From assembly GCF_029504395.1 (NCBI RefSeq), contig NZ_JAQFIF010000020.1, positions 1-57,822 on the forward strand: a DNA stretch of 57,822 nt, read 5' to 3'. How positions within the stretch are numbered: position 1 is the first letter of the stretch; every line of letters begins with the position of its first letter. The position numbers and the translations under genes were made by a program. Shown here piece after piece: positions 1-8,607 of this stretch. This DNA is from Arthrobacter sp. ES3-54. GTDB lineage: Bacteria; Actinomycetota; Actinomycetes; Actinomycetales; Micrococcaceae. Under the pieces are notes generated by a model. The model did not search any database. It saw only the letters and a list, made by a program, of their open reading frames with translations, and was not told the origin of the DNA.

Positions 1-95
1 AAACGCTCGACTGGGATACCCCAGCCGAGCGTCTGCGTGATCTACTAATGACCACCTAGCCACCAGCGGTGTTGCAACGACCCCTTGAAACCGCC
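1..95 (+). mobile_element. 3' edge of an IS30-family insertion sequence
   Basis: The frame starting at base 3 reads TLDWDTPAERLRDLLMTT and stops at 57-59. This is the typical C-terminus of an IS30-family transposase (the TPAERL block). The sequence after the stop, GTGTTGCAACGACC at about 70-83, resembles the terminal inverted repeat of actinobacterial IS30 elements, so the element probably ends near base 95. Only the last 18 residues are in the window, so it cannot be said whether the transposase is intact. Confidence 0.6.
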
Positions 96-142
96 GGGGA
101 GCCACCGCCGTCGTTAACCCGCGGAAAGTAAACCAGCGGAAC

Positions 143-1666
143 CTAGTGCACCGGAACGGTAATCGATTCGTCCTCGGATGCCTCGCCGGCAACCCGCCGC
201 TTCCAGTTCTTCATGACCGCAGGATCCGTCGGCTTGGTCAGCAGTGACACCGCGATGTAGACGACTGCCGAGGCCGCCAGGCCGAAGTAGATCGGCTCGT
301 TGGCGTAGATGCCGTCCAGCGGTACCTCGGCGTTGATCTCCAGGACGATCATGGTGCCGAGGGTAATGACTGAACCCACGGCCATGGAGGCCGCTGCTGC
401 GTGACCGGTGCCGCGCTTCCAGACCAGGCCGCCGAGAATGGCCACAAGGAGGCCGCCGACCAGGATGTCGTAGGCGATGGTGAGCGCCGCGACTACATCC
501 TTGGTGATAACGGCGATGACGATCGCCACGATGCCCAGCCCCAGGACCCACATGCGGTTGGCTTTGACATCGTGTTCCGGGTTGTCCGTGTCGGCGGTGT
601 TGATGTTCTTGCCGAACCAGCTGGCGACGAATGGCAGCACATCGGCGCGGGCCACGGTGGCGGCAGCGATCAGTGCGCCGGAGGCGGTGGACATCATGGC
701 GGCGACGGCCGCGGCGAGCACCAGGCCGCCGATGCCGATCGGCAGGATCTGCGTGGCGACCTCGGCGTAGACAACGTCCTTGCCGAGGTTCGCGACGTCG
801 ATGTCCGGCAGCGCGACGCGGGCGCCGAGGCCGATCAGGGCGCCGGCCGCACCGTAGAGAATGCAGTAGACGCCGGCCGTGGCGCCGCCCCAGCGGGCAA
901 CTGTCGGGGTCTTGGCGGTGAAGACGCGCTGCCAGATGTCCTGGCCGATCAGCAGTCCGAGCGTGTAGACCACAAAGTAGGTGATGATCGTCTGGATGCC
1001 GATGCCGTCAATCTGGAAGAAGCTGGCGTCAACACGGGCACGGATGCCGTCGAGTCCGCCGGCGGCGTTGAGCGTGAACGGCAGCATCAGGACGAAGATA
1101 CCGACCGTTTTGATGACGAACTGGACCTGGTCCGCCAGGGTGATGGACCACATGCCGCCGATAGTCGAGTAGATCAGCACGATCGAGCCACCGACGGCGA
1201 TAGCGAGGGCGCGGTCCCAGCCGAAGAGCACCACGAAGATGGTGGCGTACGCGCTGGTGGACGTGGCGCACAGCATCAGCGTGTAGGCGAGCATGATGAT
1301 GCCCGAAGTCTGCGTGGACTTGCTGCCATAACGCAGGGTCAGCATCTGCGAGACCGTGTAGATCTTGAGCTTCTGGATGGTGGGGGCGAAGAGCAGGCTC
1401 AGCAGCAGGACGCCGGCGCCGATTGCGACCACGAGCCACATGCCGGAGATGCCGAACTTGTAGCCCAGGCCCACGCCGCCGACGGTGGAGGCGCCGCCAA
1501 GCACGACGGCGGCCATGGTGCCGGTGTAGAGGAACGGGCCGAGGCGTCGGCCGGCGACGAGGAAGTCGCTATTGTTCTTGGTGCGGGACTTGCCCCACCA
1601 CCCGAACGCCAGCATGGCGGCCAGGTACACCACCACGATTGCGATGTTGACGAAACTTGCGTCCAT
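143..1666 (-). CDS. sodium:solute symporter (SSS family)
   Basis: A 507-residue membrane protein of the solute:sodium symporter family, which couples Na+ entry to uptake of a small solute such as an amino acid, carboxylate or polyamine. About 13 hydrophobic segments are visible. Family motifs include GGMWSITLADQVQF near residue 170 and GQDIWQRVFTAK. The start at 1666 was chosen because AAGGAGCCCTTA lies just before the ATG; an in-frame upstream extension lacks a ribosome site and runs through the promoter palindromes. It is divergent from an XRE-cupin regulator and preceded by a double inverted repeat, so local repression is likely. The substrate cannot be read from sequence; the nearby ureohydrolase and ammonium genes make a nitrogenous solute plausible. 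Confidence 0.9.
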   Translation of the reverse strand: MDASFVNIAIVVVYLAAMLAFGWWGKSRTKNNSDFLVAGRRLGPFLYTGTMAAVVLGGASTVGGVGLGYKFGISGMWLVVAIGAGVLLLSLLFAPTIQKLKIYTVSQMLTLRYGSKSTQTSGIIMLAYTLMLCATSTSAYATIFVVLFGWDRALAIAVGGSIVLIYSTIGGMWSITLADQVQFVIKTVGIFVLMLPFTLNAAGGLDGIRARVDASFFQIDGIGIQTIITYFVVYTLGLLIGQDIWQRVFTAKTPTVARWGGATAGVYCILYGAAGALIGLGARVALPDIDVANLGKDVVYAEVATQILPIGIGGLVLAAAVAAMMSTASGALIAAATVARADVLPFVASWFGKNINTADTDNPEHDVKANRMWVLGLGIVAIVIAVITKDVVAALTIAYDILVGGLLVAILGGLVWKRGTGHAAAASMAVGSVITLGTMIVLEINAEVPLDGIYANEPIYFGLAASAVVYIAVSLLTKPTDPAVMKNWKRRVAGEASEDESITVPVH

Positions 1667-1785
1667 TAAGGGCTCCTTGGAGCTGGTTGGCAGCGGATGC
1701 GCATTGCCGGGCCTCAACAGTGTGTTCGGCAAGGCTGCTGCTGCGTGAAGTGGTTGGAGGAGGATGTCCGTCGGAACCTCCGGTA

Positions 1786-1844
1786 TTGCCCAATAGGCAA
1801 CACATGTTGCCAAAAGAGTATGTTGTGACCCCGGTAACAGTCAA
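1786..1844 (-). promoter_or_regulatory. promoter and double operator of the SSS gene
   Basis: On the minus strand TTGACT (1844-1839) and TACTCT (1820-1815), 18 bp apart, form a promoter. Immediately downstream are two overlapping palindromes: GGCAACA-CA-TGTTGCC (1796-1811, perfect 7-bp arms) and TTGCC-N5-GGCAA (1786-1800). They cover the expected transcription start, which suits a repressor. The divergent XRE-cupin protein is the obvious candidate to bind here (inference). Confidence 0.6.
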
Positions 1845-1945
1845 GGCGCAGCGCGTGCCGCTGCCGCATCCGCGTCACGAAGGCCCGCTCCCGCTAGGAT
1901 TGCTCCAATGATGGGGCCAAGCGGCCGGCCGTGAAAGGTTCCTAA

Positions 1946-2521
1946 ATGAAGGCTCTACCAGTTGAACCGAGCAACGTTCCCGTTGCCATCGGTTCGCGGA
2001 TCCGCGCCGCCAGGCAGTCCCAGCGGCTCACTATTGAACAGGTCGCGGACGCCACCGGCCTCACCAAGGGATTCCTCAGCCGGGTCGAGCGGGACCTCAC
2101 CTCGCCCTCGGTAGCCTCCCTGGTGACGCTGTGCCAGGTCCTGTCCATCTCGATCGGCGACCTCTTTGCCGCCCCCGAAACGCACCTCACGAAGCAGAAC
2201 GAGGGTCCCCGAATCTCCCTCGGCGGCGAGGGGATCGTCGAGCGGCTGCTGACAGCACGCTCCGAGCGCCGCGTCCAGATCATCCAAGCGGTGATCGAGC
2301 CGCGCGGACGCGGCGAGTCCGAACTCTATGCCGTGGACTGCGACGTCGACGTCCTGCATGTAGTCAAGGGAAGCATCCGGCTGATCCTGACCAATGAGGA
2401 ATTCGAGCTCAGCACCGGGGACACCGTGACGTTCCCGGGCCGGGAACCGCACACCTGGGTCAATCCCACCGACGACGCCGTCGAAGTGCTGTGGGTGCTG
2501 GTGCCCGCCGCCAGCCGCTGA
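1946..2521 (+). CDS. XRE-family regulator with C-terminal cupin domain
   Basis: A 191-residue transcription factor. The N-terminal helix-turn-helix (about residues 10-66) contains the typical LTIEQVADATGLTKGFLSRV stretch. The C-terminal half (about 110-188) is a small beta-barrel cupin, seen in the glycine/proline-rich pattern ending in LSTGDTVTFPGREPHTW. This architecture is shared with PuuR-like sensors, in which the cupin binds the catabolite or effector. It is divergent from the SSS symporter and probably controls it. The ATG follows GAAAGG. No cysteine- or metal-based sensing can be concluded. Confidence 0.9.
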   Translation: MKALPVEPSNVPVAIGSRIRAARQSQRLTIEQVADATGLTKGFLSRVERDLTSPSVASLVTLCQVLSISIGDLFAAPETHLTKQNEGPRISLGGEGIVERLLTARSERRVQIIQAVIEPRGRGESELYAVDCDVDVLHVVKGSIRLILTNEEFELSTGDTVTFPGREPHTWVNPTDDAVEVLWVLVPAASR

Positions 2522-2673
2522 GGGCAGGACCGGCCTGCCTGCCTTCCGCGGCCATGCTGACTGCCGTGGCACTCCTTCCCGGTTGCTAAGCCGACGAGGG
2601 CCGTGGGCTGGCGTCCAGTCCCGGAATCTAGCGGGCGGTCCGGGGGGTTCCCGGAGGCAAGTGGGCAGGAACG

Positions 2674-3501
2674 TCACGGGATGCTGCGCGGGGTCCGGCT
2701 CAGCACGGCCCGAATTTCAGCGATGACACGCTCCGGCTCAAACCAGATGTGCTCCGGCATGTACCTCAGCACGGCAAACCCGTTCACCGTGGAGGCGTTG
2801 TTTCGTCCCAGATCCCGGCGCATGGCCTCGCGGTTGGAGTGGAATGCGTAGCCGTCCACTTCCACGATGAGGAATCCCTCGATCAGGAAGTCGACCCGGC
2901 CGATTCCCGGGAGTTGGACTTGGGTGTCGAAGCCGATCCCGTTTGCTTTGAAGAGATGCTGGGCATCGACCTCCACGATTGACTCGGCGCGTAAATCCAG
3001 CTGCCGCAGGGCCTGGAGTACCGGACCCGACCGGTCGCCGATGAGCTGGGCCTTCAGCAATTCGAGGGGAATGCCATGTAAACGCATGGCTGATGTCGCC
3101 AGGGCTGTTGATACGGGCGGCCTCAAACACGACAGGGCATGCAGCGTAACGTCCTCGACCGCGGCCACTGGCAGCTGGACAGGACCATCGAACCTGATGG
3201 TCCGATGCCTGATGAAGTCGGTTCCGTGGCCGTGGTTGCAGGCCAAATGATGCTGGGCCGGAATTTCTCTAAGCCACAGGCCGTAGTGCGGGGCCGCACT
3301 GGCGCAGGTGACGCGGGCATTGTGCCGGATGGCCGCAGCGAGCTCCGGCTGGCACTCGGGGAGCATGAACACTCCTCGCCTGGGTTGGCGCGCCCCCGCC
3401 CTCGTCAGCCCGGCGATGTCCGTCCGGGAGTATCCCGCGGCCAAAAACTGGCCGGTCCGGGCGACTCCGCCGAGTTGTGCGAGGTAGTTGATGGGGTCCA
3501 T
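2674..3501 (-). CDS. AbiEi-like winged-helix / DUF559 protein
   Basis: A 275-residue protein with two recognisable parts. Residues about 5-50 form a winged helix like the AbiEi antitoxin N-domain (GGVARTGQFLAAGYSR, then RRGVFML). The C-terminal ~100 residues are DUF559, a Vsr/restriction-endonuclease-like fold, with the GRVDFLIEGFLIVEVDGYAF core and its acidic/Glu residues. Such single proteins are common in actinobacteria and of unknown role; nuclease activity is inferred from fold only. No partner toxin gene is adjacent, so this is not annotated as a toxin-antitoxin pair. Confidence 0.75.
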   Translation of the reverse strand: MDPINYLAQLGGVARTGQFLAAGYSRTDIAGLTRAGARQPRRGVFMLPECQPELAAAIRHNARVTCASAAPHYGLWLREIPAQHHLACNHGHGTDFIRHRTIRFDGPVQLPVAAVEDVTLHALSCLRPPVSTALATSAMRLHGIPLELLKAQLIGDRSGPVLQALRQLDLRAESIVEVDAQHLFKANGIGFDTQVQLPGIGRVDFLIEGFLIVEVDGYAFHSNREAMRRDLGRNNASTVNGFAVLRYMPEHIWFEPERVIAEIRAVLSRTPRSIP

Positions 3502-3951
3502 GTCGCCAGTCCACAGGGCCGGCCTGGACCATGGAAGGCGGCAATGGGGCTATGTGGGCATTGGGCTCTGCCGAAAATTCGGCGGTTTGCGCACCCATCG
3601 GCGGGCGCTGGCTGCGTTCCTTCCCGGTTGCCGGGCGCCGGGGCGGCTCCGCGGCCGGCAAAACGCTGAATCACGGTGTGGGGCCAGGGGCGGGCGTGGA
3701 GCAACCGGGAAGGAACGCTGGCCGCCCGCCTGCGGCCTTGGTGAGACTTACGTCACATCCTGGAAATCTGCCGGAAACGGTAATTTAATGCCCGGTGCCC
3801 TCGCGTAACGTGCCGGCAAGAATCGGAATGCCTTCCCGAAACACGTCGTGGGTAGCGTCATCTGCGGGGGGACGTACAACAGTCCCAAACGTCACATGGT
3901 CTCGCCGAATCGGCGCCCTCGGAGCGCCGGCACTCGAGGAAGGCTCCCGCT
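3502..3951 (+). promoter_or_regulatory. 450-bp intergenic region before amtB with a GlnR-like box
   Basis: No convincing gene is seen in this stretch. At 3752-3767 lies GTCAC-ATCCTG-GAAAT, which resembles the actinobacterial GlnR half-site pair (GTnAC-N6-GAAAC). AT-rich sequence that could serve as a -10 follows near 3780. This would make amtB-glnK nitrogen-regulated, as is usual. The box is imperfect, and an AmtR-type control cannot be excluded. Confidence 0.35.
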
Positions 3952-5379
3952 ATGAAGTTCTCTGTGCTTGCAGTAGGAATGGCAGTAGATCCGCAGGTCC
4001 TTGACCCCGGATCGACCGCGTGGATGCTCACGGCGTCCGCCCTGGTCCTCCTGATGACCCCCGGGCTTGCGTTCTTCTACGGCGGGCTCGTCAGAATGAA
4101 GTCCGTCCTCAACATCATGATGATGAGCTTCGGCGCCATGGGCGTGGTGGCCGTCGTCTGGGCCCTGTGGGGCTACGGACTGGCCTTCGGCCCGGATGCG
4201 TTGGGCGGCTTCGTCGGGGATCCCTTCACTAATTTCGGCCTGAGCGGGCTGACCACCAGCATCGGCACCAAGGCGGCAGGCCTGCCGGACATGATCTTCG
4301 TCGGATTCCAGGCCACATTCGCCATCATCACCGTCGCGCTCATCAGCGGGGCGGTGGCCGAACGCGTCAGATTCGGACCTTGGCTGCTCTTTGCCGCCCT
4401 CTGGGTCACACTCGTCTACGCGCCGATCGCACACTGGGTCTGGGGCGGCGGCCTCTTTGGACCCACCGGCATCATCGGCAGCAAAATTTCGGCCCTCGAC
4501 TTCGCCGGCGGGACGGTGGTCCACATGAACGCTGGCATAGCCGGACTCATGCTGGCGGTGGTTCTGGGCAAGCGGCTCGGCTTCATGAAGGACCCCAACA
4601 TCCGCCCGCACAACCTGCCGTTCGTCATGCTCGGCGCGGGGCTGCTCTGGTTCGGCTGGTTCGGCTTCAATGCCGGCTCGGAACTCGCCGCCGACGCGAC
4701 CGCCGCCCTGGCCTGGACCAACACGCTGCTTGCCACCAGCGCCGCCCTGCTGGGCTGGCTGCTCGTGGAGCGGCTGCGCGACGGGCATGCCACCTCGCTC
4801 GGAGCCGCCTCGGGCGCCGTCGCCGGACTCGTGGCAGTCACCCCGGCCTGCGGCTTCATCGACCCCGTCGGGGCCATCCTGATCGGCGCGATCGCCGGAG
4901 TAGTCTGCGCGCTCGCCGTCGGGCTGAAGTTCAAGATCGGACTCGACGACTCCCTGGACGTCGTAGCTGTGCACTTCGTTGGCGGCCTGTGGGGGACCCT
5001 GGCCCTCGGATTCTTCGCACTACCGTCCGCCAAGACCGAAGGCGGCCTCTTCTACGGCGGCGGCCTGGCGCAGTTCTGGCCACAGATCCTCACCGCGCTG
5101 ATTGTCACGGCATGGAGCGCCGCCATGACCACCCTGATTGGCTTCGCGATCCACAAGAGCATCGGCATGCGCGTTTCCGAGGCCGACGAGCTCTCCGGCA
5201 TCGACGTGACGGAGCACGCCGAAACGGCGTACGAACTCCTCATGGTCGGCGGCAGCTTCCACCCCGGCGACCCGCATGCCAGGACGGATGCTGCCGTGGC
5301 CCACGCCCAGACCGAAGGTCCGGCCGAAGCGCAGACCCAGGCCGAGGGTGAGGCCGCGCGCGGCAGGGTGTCGTCATGA
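3952..5379 (+). CDS. amtB: ammonium transporter AmtB
   Basis: A 475-residue Amt/MEP/Rh channel that brings ammonium into the cell. Eleven membrane segments are apparent. The paired pore histidines are present in VVHMNAGIAGL (about residue 191) and DVVAVHFVGGLWG (about 340). FYGGLVRMKSVLN is the typical first-helix motif. The last ~50 residues form an Ala/Glu/Gln-rich tail longer than in many AmtB proteins. AGGAAGG precedes the ATG. Its stop overlaps the start of glnK (ATGA), as expected for a channel blocked by its PII partner. Confidence 0.96.
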   Translation: MKFSVLAVGMAVDPQVLDPGSTAWMLTASALVLLMTPGLAFFYGGLVRMKSVLNIMMMSFGAMGVVAVVWALWGYGLAFGPDALGGFVGDPFTNFGLSGLTTSIGTKAAGLPDMIFVGFQATFAIITVALISGAVAERVRFGPWLLFAALWVTLVYAPIAHWVWGGGLFGPTGIIGSKISALDFAGGTVVHMNAGIAGLMLAVVLGKRLGFMKDPNIRPHNLPFVMLGAGLLWFGWFGFNAGSELAADATAALAWTNTLLATSAALLGWLLVERLRDGHATSLGAASGAVAGLVAVTPACGFIDPVGAILIGAIAGVVCALAVGLKFKIGLDDSLDVVAVHFVGGLWGTLALGFFALPSAKTEGGLFYGGGLAQFWPQILTALIVTAWSAAMTTLIGFAIHKSIGMRVSEADELSGIDVTEHAETAYELLMVGGSFHPGDPHARTDAAVAHAQTEGPAEAQTQAEGEAARGRVSS

Positions 5380-5717
5380 AGCTCGTGACGGCTATTGTGC
5401 GGCCGGAGCGGGTTGACGCCGTCAGCGCGGCCCTGGAGCGGTCCGGAGTCAACGGCCTGACCGTGAGCCAGGCCAGCGGTTATGGCCGGCAGCGGGGCCA
5501 CACCGAGGTGTACCGGGGTGCCGAGTACAGCTCCGACCTGCTGCCCAAAGTGCGGCTGGAGGTCCTGGTCAACGAGGACGCCCTCGGCGCCGTCATGGCC
5601 GCCATTGAAGAGGGCGGACGCACAGGCCGCTTCGGCGACGGCAAGATCTGGATCATTGACGTGCGCGACGCCGTCCGCGTCCGGACGGGGGAGCGGGGCG
5701 CCTCAGCCATCGCGTGA
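5376..5717 (+). CDS. glnK: PII nitrogen regulatory protein GlnK
   Basis: A 113-residue PII signal protein, close to the normal 112. The T-loop GYGRQRGHTEVYRGAEY carries Tyr51, the residue that is adenylylated in actinobacteria or uridylylated in enterobacteria. The C-terminal GDGKIWIIDV signature is present. It overlaps amtB by four bases, so the two should be co-translated; GlnK trimers bind AmtB when nitrogen is plentiful. The glnD gene that often follows in actinobacteria is not here; the next gene is a ureohydrolase with its own promoter. Confidence 0.96.
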   Translation: MKLVTAIVRPERVDAVSAALERSGVNGLTVSQASGYGRQRGHTEVYRGAEYSSDLLPKVRLEVLVNEDALGAVMAAIEEGGRTGRFGDGKIWIIDVRDAVRVRTGERGASAIA

Positions 5718-5748
5718 GGCCACTGGGAACGCCATTGGTAAACAAATG

Positions 5749-5777
5749 ATGCGCAATGCGAAACTTCGAGTGTATGA
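5749..5777 (+). promoter_or_regulatory. probable promoter of the ureohydrolase operon
   Basis: TATGAT at 5772-5777 is a strong -10 candidate, with a weak -35 about 17 bp upstream. The imperfect direct repeat ATGCGCAATGCG sits at the expected -35 position and could be an operator. Transcription from here would start near 5784, which argues against ATG codons at 5756-5777 as starts of the next gene. Confidence 0.4.
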
Positions 5778-5821
5778 TGGCTGTCACAACCGTCGGTCAA
5801 TCCTCGAAGGAGAGGCTTCTT

Positions 5822-6901
5822 TTGGAAGAGCTGCGCATCGAGGCCAATGGCAACCTTGGCCCCATCGATTCATCCCGCGTCCCACGCTACGCCGGGGCTG
5901 CCACATATGCCCGCCTGCCGCGCCTGGACCAGGTGGCCAAGGCTGACGTTACGGTGGTCGGCGTGCCGTTCGACTCCGGCGTCTCCTACCGCCCCGGCGC
6001 CCGCTTCGGGGCCAACCACATCCGCGAGGCCAGCCGCCTGCTGCGGCCATACAACCCGGCCTGGGACGTCAGCCCCTTCGAGAACATCCAGGTGGCCGAC
6101 GCCGGCGACATGGCGGTCAACCCGTTCAACATCAACGACGCCATCGAAACCATCCAGCAGAACGCCCTGGACCTGACGGCCTCCGGCAGCAAACTGGTCA
6201 CCCTCGGCGGCGACCACACCATCGCCCTGCCGCTGCTGCGCGCCGCCGCCGAGCGCGCCGGCGGCCCCATTGCCATGCTGCACTTCGATGCGCACCTGGA
6301 CACCTGGGACACCTACTTCGGCGCCGAATACACCCACGGCACCCCGTTCCGCCGCGCGGTCGAGGAAGGCATCCTGGACACCGAGGCCATCAGCCACATC
6401 GGCACCCGCGGCCCGCTCTACGGCAAGAAGGACCTCGACGACGACCACCGCTTCGGCTTCGGCATCGTCACGTCCTCGGATGTCTACTACCAGGGCGTCC
6501 TGGAGACGGTGGCCAAGGTCCGGGACCGGATCGGGAACCGTCCGCTCTACATCTCGGTGGACATCGACGTCCTTGACCCCGCGCACGCCCCGGGCACCGG
6601 CACACCGGAAGCCGGCGGCCTCACCAGCCGCGAACTGCTGGAAATCATCCGCGGATTCCGCGGCATGAACCTGGTCGGCGCCGACGTCGTCGAGGTTGCC
6701 CCGGCGTACGACCACGCCGAGATCACCGGCGTGGCGGCAAGCCATGTCGCCTACGAGCTCGTGACCCTGATGGCGGACCGCGCCGTCGAAGGGGACCGCT
6801 TCGGCGCCCCGAACGGTTATGCGGCTCAGGCCCTCGGCCAGGAATCCCGCCGCCCCGCCGGCTTCGGCTCCCCTGTGGCTTCGCCGGTGGCTTCGCGATG
6901 A
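5822..6901 (+). CDS. ureohydrolase (agmatinase/guanidinobutyrase family)
   Basis: A 359-residue Mn-type ureohydrolase that releases urea from a guanidino compound. All metal-site signatures are present: GGDHTIA (about residue 129), DAHLDTWD (about 156) and SVDIDVLDP (about 245). The TTG start at 5822 follows AAGGAGAG by about nine bases and gives MEELRIEANG; the upstream ATGs overlap the likely promoter. Its stop overlaps the next gene (ATGA). The partner is a thiamine-diphosphate enzyme, which in Pseudomonas arginine transaminase catabolism (AruI) precedes guanidinobutyrase (GbuA). 4-Guanidinobutyrate is therefore a good candidate substrate, but agmatine or another guanidine cannot be excluded. 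The C-terminal ~40 residues are Pro/Ala/Ser-rich. Confidence 0.88.
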   Translation: MEELRIEANGNLGPIDSSRVPRYAGAATYARLPRLDQVAKADVTVVGVPFDSGVSYRPGARFGANHIREASRLLRPYNPAWDVSPFENIQVADAGDMAVNPFNINDAIETIQQNALDLTASGSKLVTLGGDHTIALPLLRAAAERAGGPIAMLHFDAHLDTWDTYFGAEYTHGTPFRRAVEEGILDTEAISHIGTRGPLYGKKDLDDDHRFGFGIVTSSDVYYQGVLETVAKVRDRIGNRPLYISVDIDVLDPAHAPGTGTPEAGGLTSRELLEIIRGFRGMNLVGADVVEVAPAYDHAEITGVAASHVAYELVTLMADRAVEGDRFGAPNGYAAQALGQESRRPAGFGSPVASPVASR

Positions 6902-8562
6902 CCGGCGTGCGCAACGGCGGAGACCTCGTCGTCGAGACCCTTGAGGCGCTCGGCGCCAAGACGGTCTTCGGCATCCCGGGCCAGCACGCCCTGGGCCTGT
7001 TCGATGCGATGGGCCGCGGGAACCTGCACTTCGTCTCGTCCCGGGTGGAGAACAACTCGGCCTTCGCTGCGGACGGGTACTCCCGTGCCACCGGCGAGGT
7101 CGGCGTGCTGTTCCTCTCTACCGGCCCGGGCGCGCTGACGTCCCTGGCCGGGCTGCAGGAGGCCTACGCCACCGGCGTGCCCATGGTGGTCGTGGCGAGC
7201 CAGATCCCGCTCGATGGCCTCGGCGCCCGCCGCAAGGGCATGCTGCACCAGCTCGATGACCAGAAGGCCTCGGCCGCGAACGTCACCAAGTCCCAGCGGC
7301 TGATCCAGCACGCCTCCGGCATCCCCTCGGCAATCCAGGATGCCTGGACCGAGGCGATCTCCTCGCCGCAGGGCCCCGTCTGGCTGGAAATCCCGCAGAA
7401 CGTGCTGCTGGACCCCATTATGGTGCCTCCTGTGGAGGACGCCCTCGCTGAGGCCGCGGACAACCCGCCCCGGGTGGAGCTGGTCCGCGAAGCCGTCAAA
7501 TGGCTCTCGACGGCGGAACGTCCCGCGGTCATCGCCGGCGGCGGCACCCGCCGCGGCCGGGCCGAGAAGTCGCTGCTCTCGATTGCGGAGAAGCTGCGGG
7601 CCCCGGTCATCTGCACCCCCGGCGGCAACGGCGCGTTCCCCTGGAACCATGAGCTCTCGCTGCAGTCCTGGATTGAAGACCAGCACATGACGGAGGTGCT
7701 GCAGGACGCCGACGTGCTGATCGTTATCGGCTCTTCCCTGGGCGAGGTCACCTCCAACTACTTCACCTTTGAACCGCGCGGCCGGATCATCCAGATCGAC
7801 GCCGAACCCCGGGTCCTGGAGTCCAACCGCCCCGGCCTTGGCATCCGGGCCGACGCCGGCCAGGCCCTCGCCGCCCTCGACGAGGCCCTGACCGAACCGC
7901 ACGGCGAACGCGCCGACTGGCACGGCACCTCTCCCGAGGCCCTGGTCAAGGACACCCTGGCCAAGGTCACGGCCCGGCTCGAGTCCCAGGACCTCGGCAA
8001 GGAGCTGAAGTTCATGGCCGACATCCGCGAGGCCGTTCCCGCGGCGATGCAGACGTTCTGGGACATGACCATCTCCGCCTACTGGGGCTGGAGCTGCTGG
8101 GACGCCCGCGAGGGCCAGTTCCACTCCGCGCAGGGCGCCGGCGGGCTGGGCTTCGGCTTCCCCGCGGCGATCGGCGGCGCCGTCGGGCTGGAGACCACCG
8201 GGGCGCCCGGCGCTTCGGCCCGGGTGCTGGCCGTCTCCGGCGACGGCTCGGCCATGTACTCCATCTCCGAGCTCGCCACCGCCAAGCAGCACAACGTCCC
8301 GGTCACCTGGCTGATCGTGGACGACGGCGGCTACGGCATCCTGCGTGAATACATGGTGGGCGCCTTCGGCAAGGCCACGGCCACCGAGCTCGCCCGGCCC
8401 GACTTCGTCAAGCTGGCCGAGGCCTTCGGCGTCCCGGCCGTCCGGGTGGCCCCCGAGGGCGTCGGGGACGCCCTGAAAGCCGGCTTCGCCGCGGACGGCC
8501 CCAACGTCGTCGTCGTCGAGACCCTGCTCAAGATGTTCGGCCCCACCCACCTGGCCACGTAG
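6898..8562 (+). CDS. thiamine-diphosphate enzyme, possible 2-ketoarginine decarboxylase
   Basis: A 554-residue protein of the acetolactate synthase/benzoylformate decarboxylase superfamily with N-terminal PYR, central and C-terminal PP domains. The cofactor-activating glutamate is seen in RVENNSAFAADGYSR (about residue 50). The ThDP motif starts GDGSAMYSISEL (about 447) but ends VDDGGYG where the family usually has NNGGYG. Length and pairing with a ureohydrolase match AruI (2-ketoarginine decarboxylase, about 559 residues). That assignment is inference; benzoylformate-decarboxylase-like or other 2-oxoacid substrates remain possible. The gene overlaps the upstream stop by four bases. Confidence 0.8.
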   Translation: MTGVRNGGDLVVETLEALGAKTVFGIPGQHALGLFDAMGRGNLHFVSSRVENNSAFAADGYSRATGEVGVLFLSTGPGALTSLAGLQEAYATGVPMVVVASQIPLDGLGARRKGMLHQLDDQKASAANVTKSQRLIQHASGIPSAIQDAWTEAISSPQGPVWLEIPQNVLLDPIMVPPVEDALAEAADNPPRVELVREAVKWLSTAERPAVIAGGGTRRGRAEKSLLSIAEKLRAPVICTPGGNGAFPWNHELSLQSWIEDQHMTEVLQDADVLIVIGSSLGEVTSNYFTFEPRGRIIQIDAEPRVLESNRPGLGIRADAGQALAALDEALTEPHGERADWHGTSPEALVKDTLAKVTARLESQDLGKELKFMADIREAVPAAMQTFWDMTISAYWGWSCWDAREGQFHSAQGAGGLGFGFPAAIGGAVGLETTGAPGASARVLAVSGDGSAMYSISELATAKQHNVPVTWLIVDDGGYGILREYMVGAFGKATATELARPDFVKLAEAFGVPAVRVAPEGVGDALKAGFAADGPNVVVVETLLKMFGPTHLAT

Positions 8563-8607
8563 TCGGCCCGGGCGAGACCGCCCTCAACAACACAACTACA
8601 CAACACA

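Noticed and set aside
401..1669. Long plus-strand open frame of 422 codons opposite the symporter
   Set aside because: It is antisense to a clear membrane protein, has Asp/Gly/His-rich random composition and no motif; it results from GC-rich codon bias.
2674..3501. Type IV toxin-antitoxin pair (AbiE)
   Set aside because: Only an AbiEi-like winged helix fused to DUF559 is present; there is no AbiEii nucleotidyltransferase gene next to it.
5822..8562. Guanidine or urea riboswitch/carboxylase cluster
   Set aside because: No ykkC-type leader is visible before the ureohydrolase and there are no carboxylase or urea amidolyase genes; the arginine route fits better.
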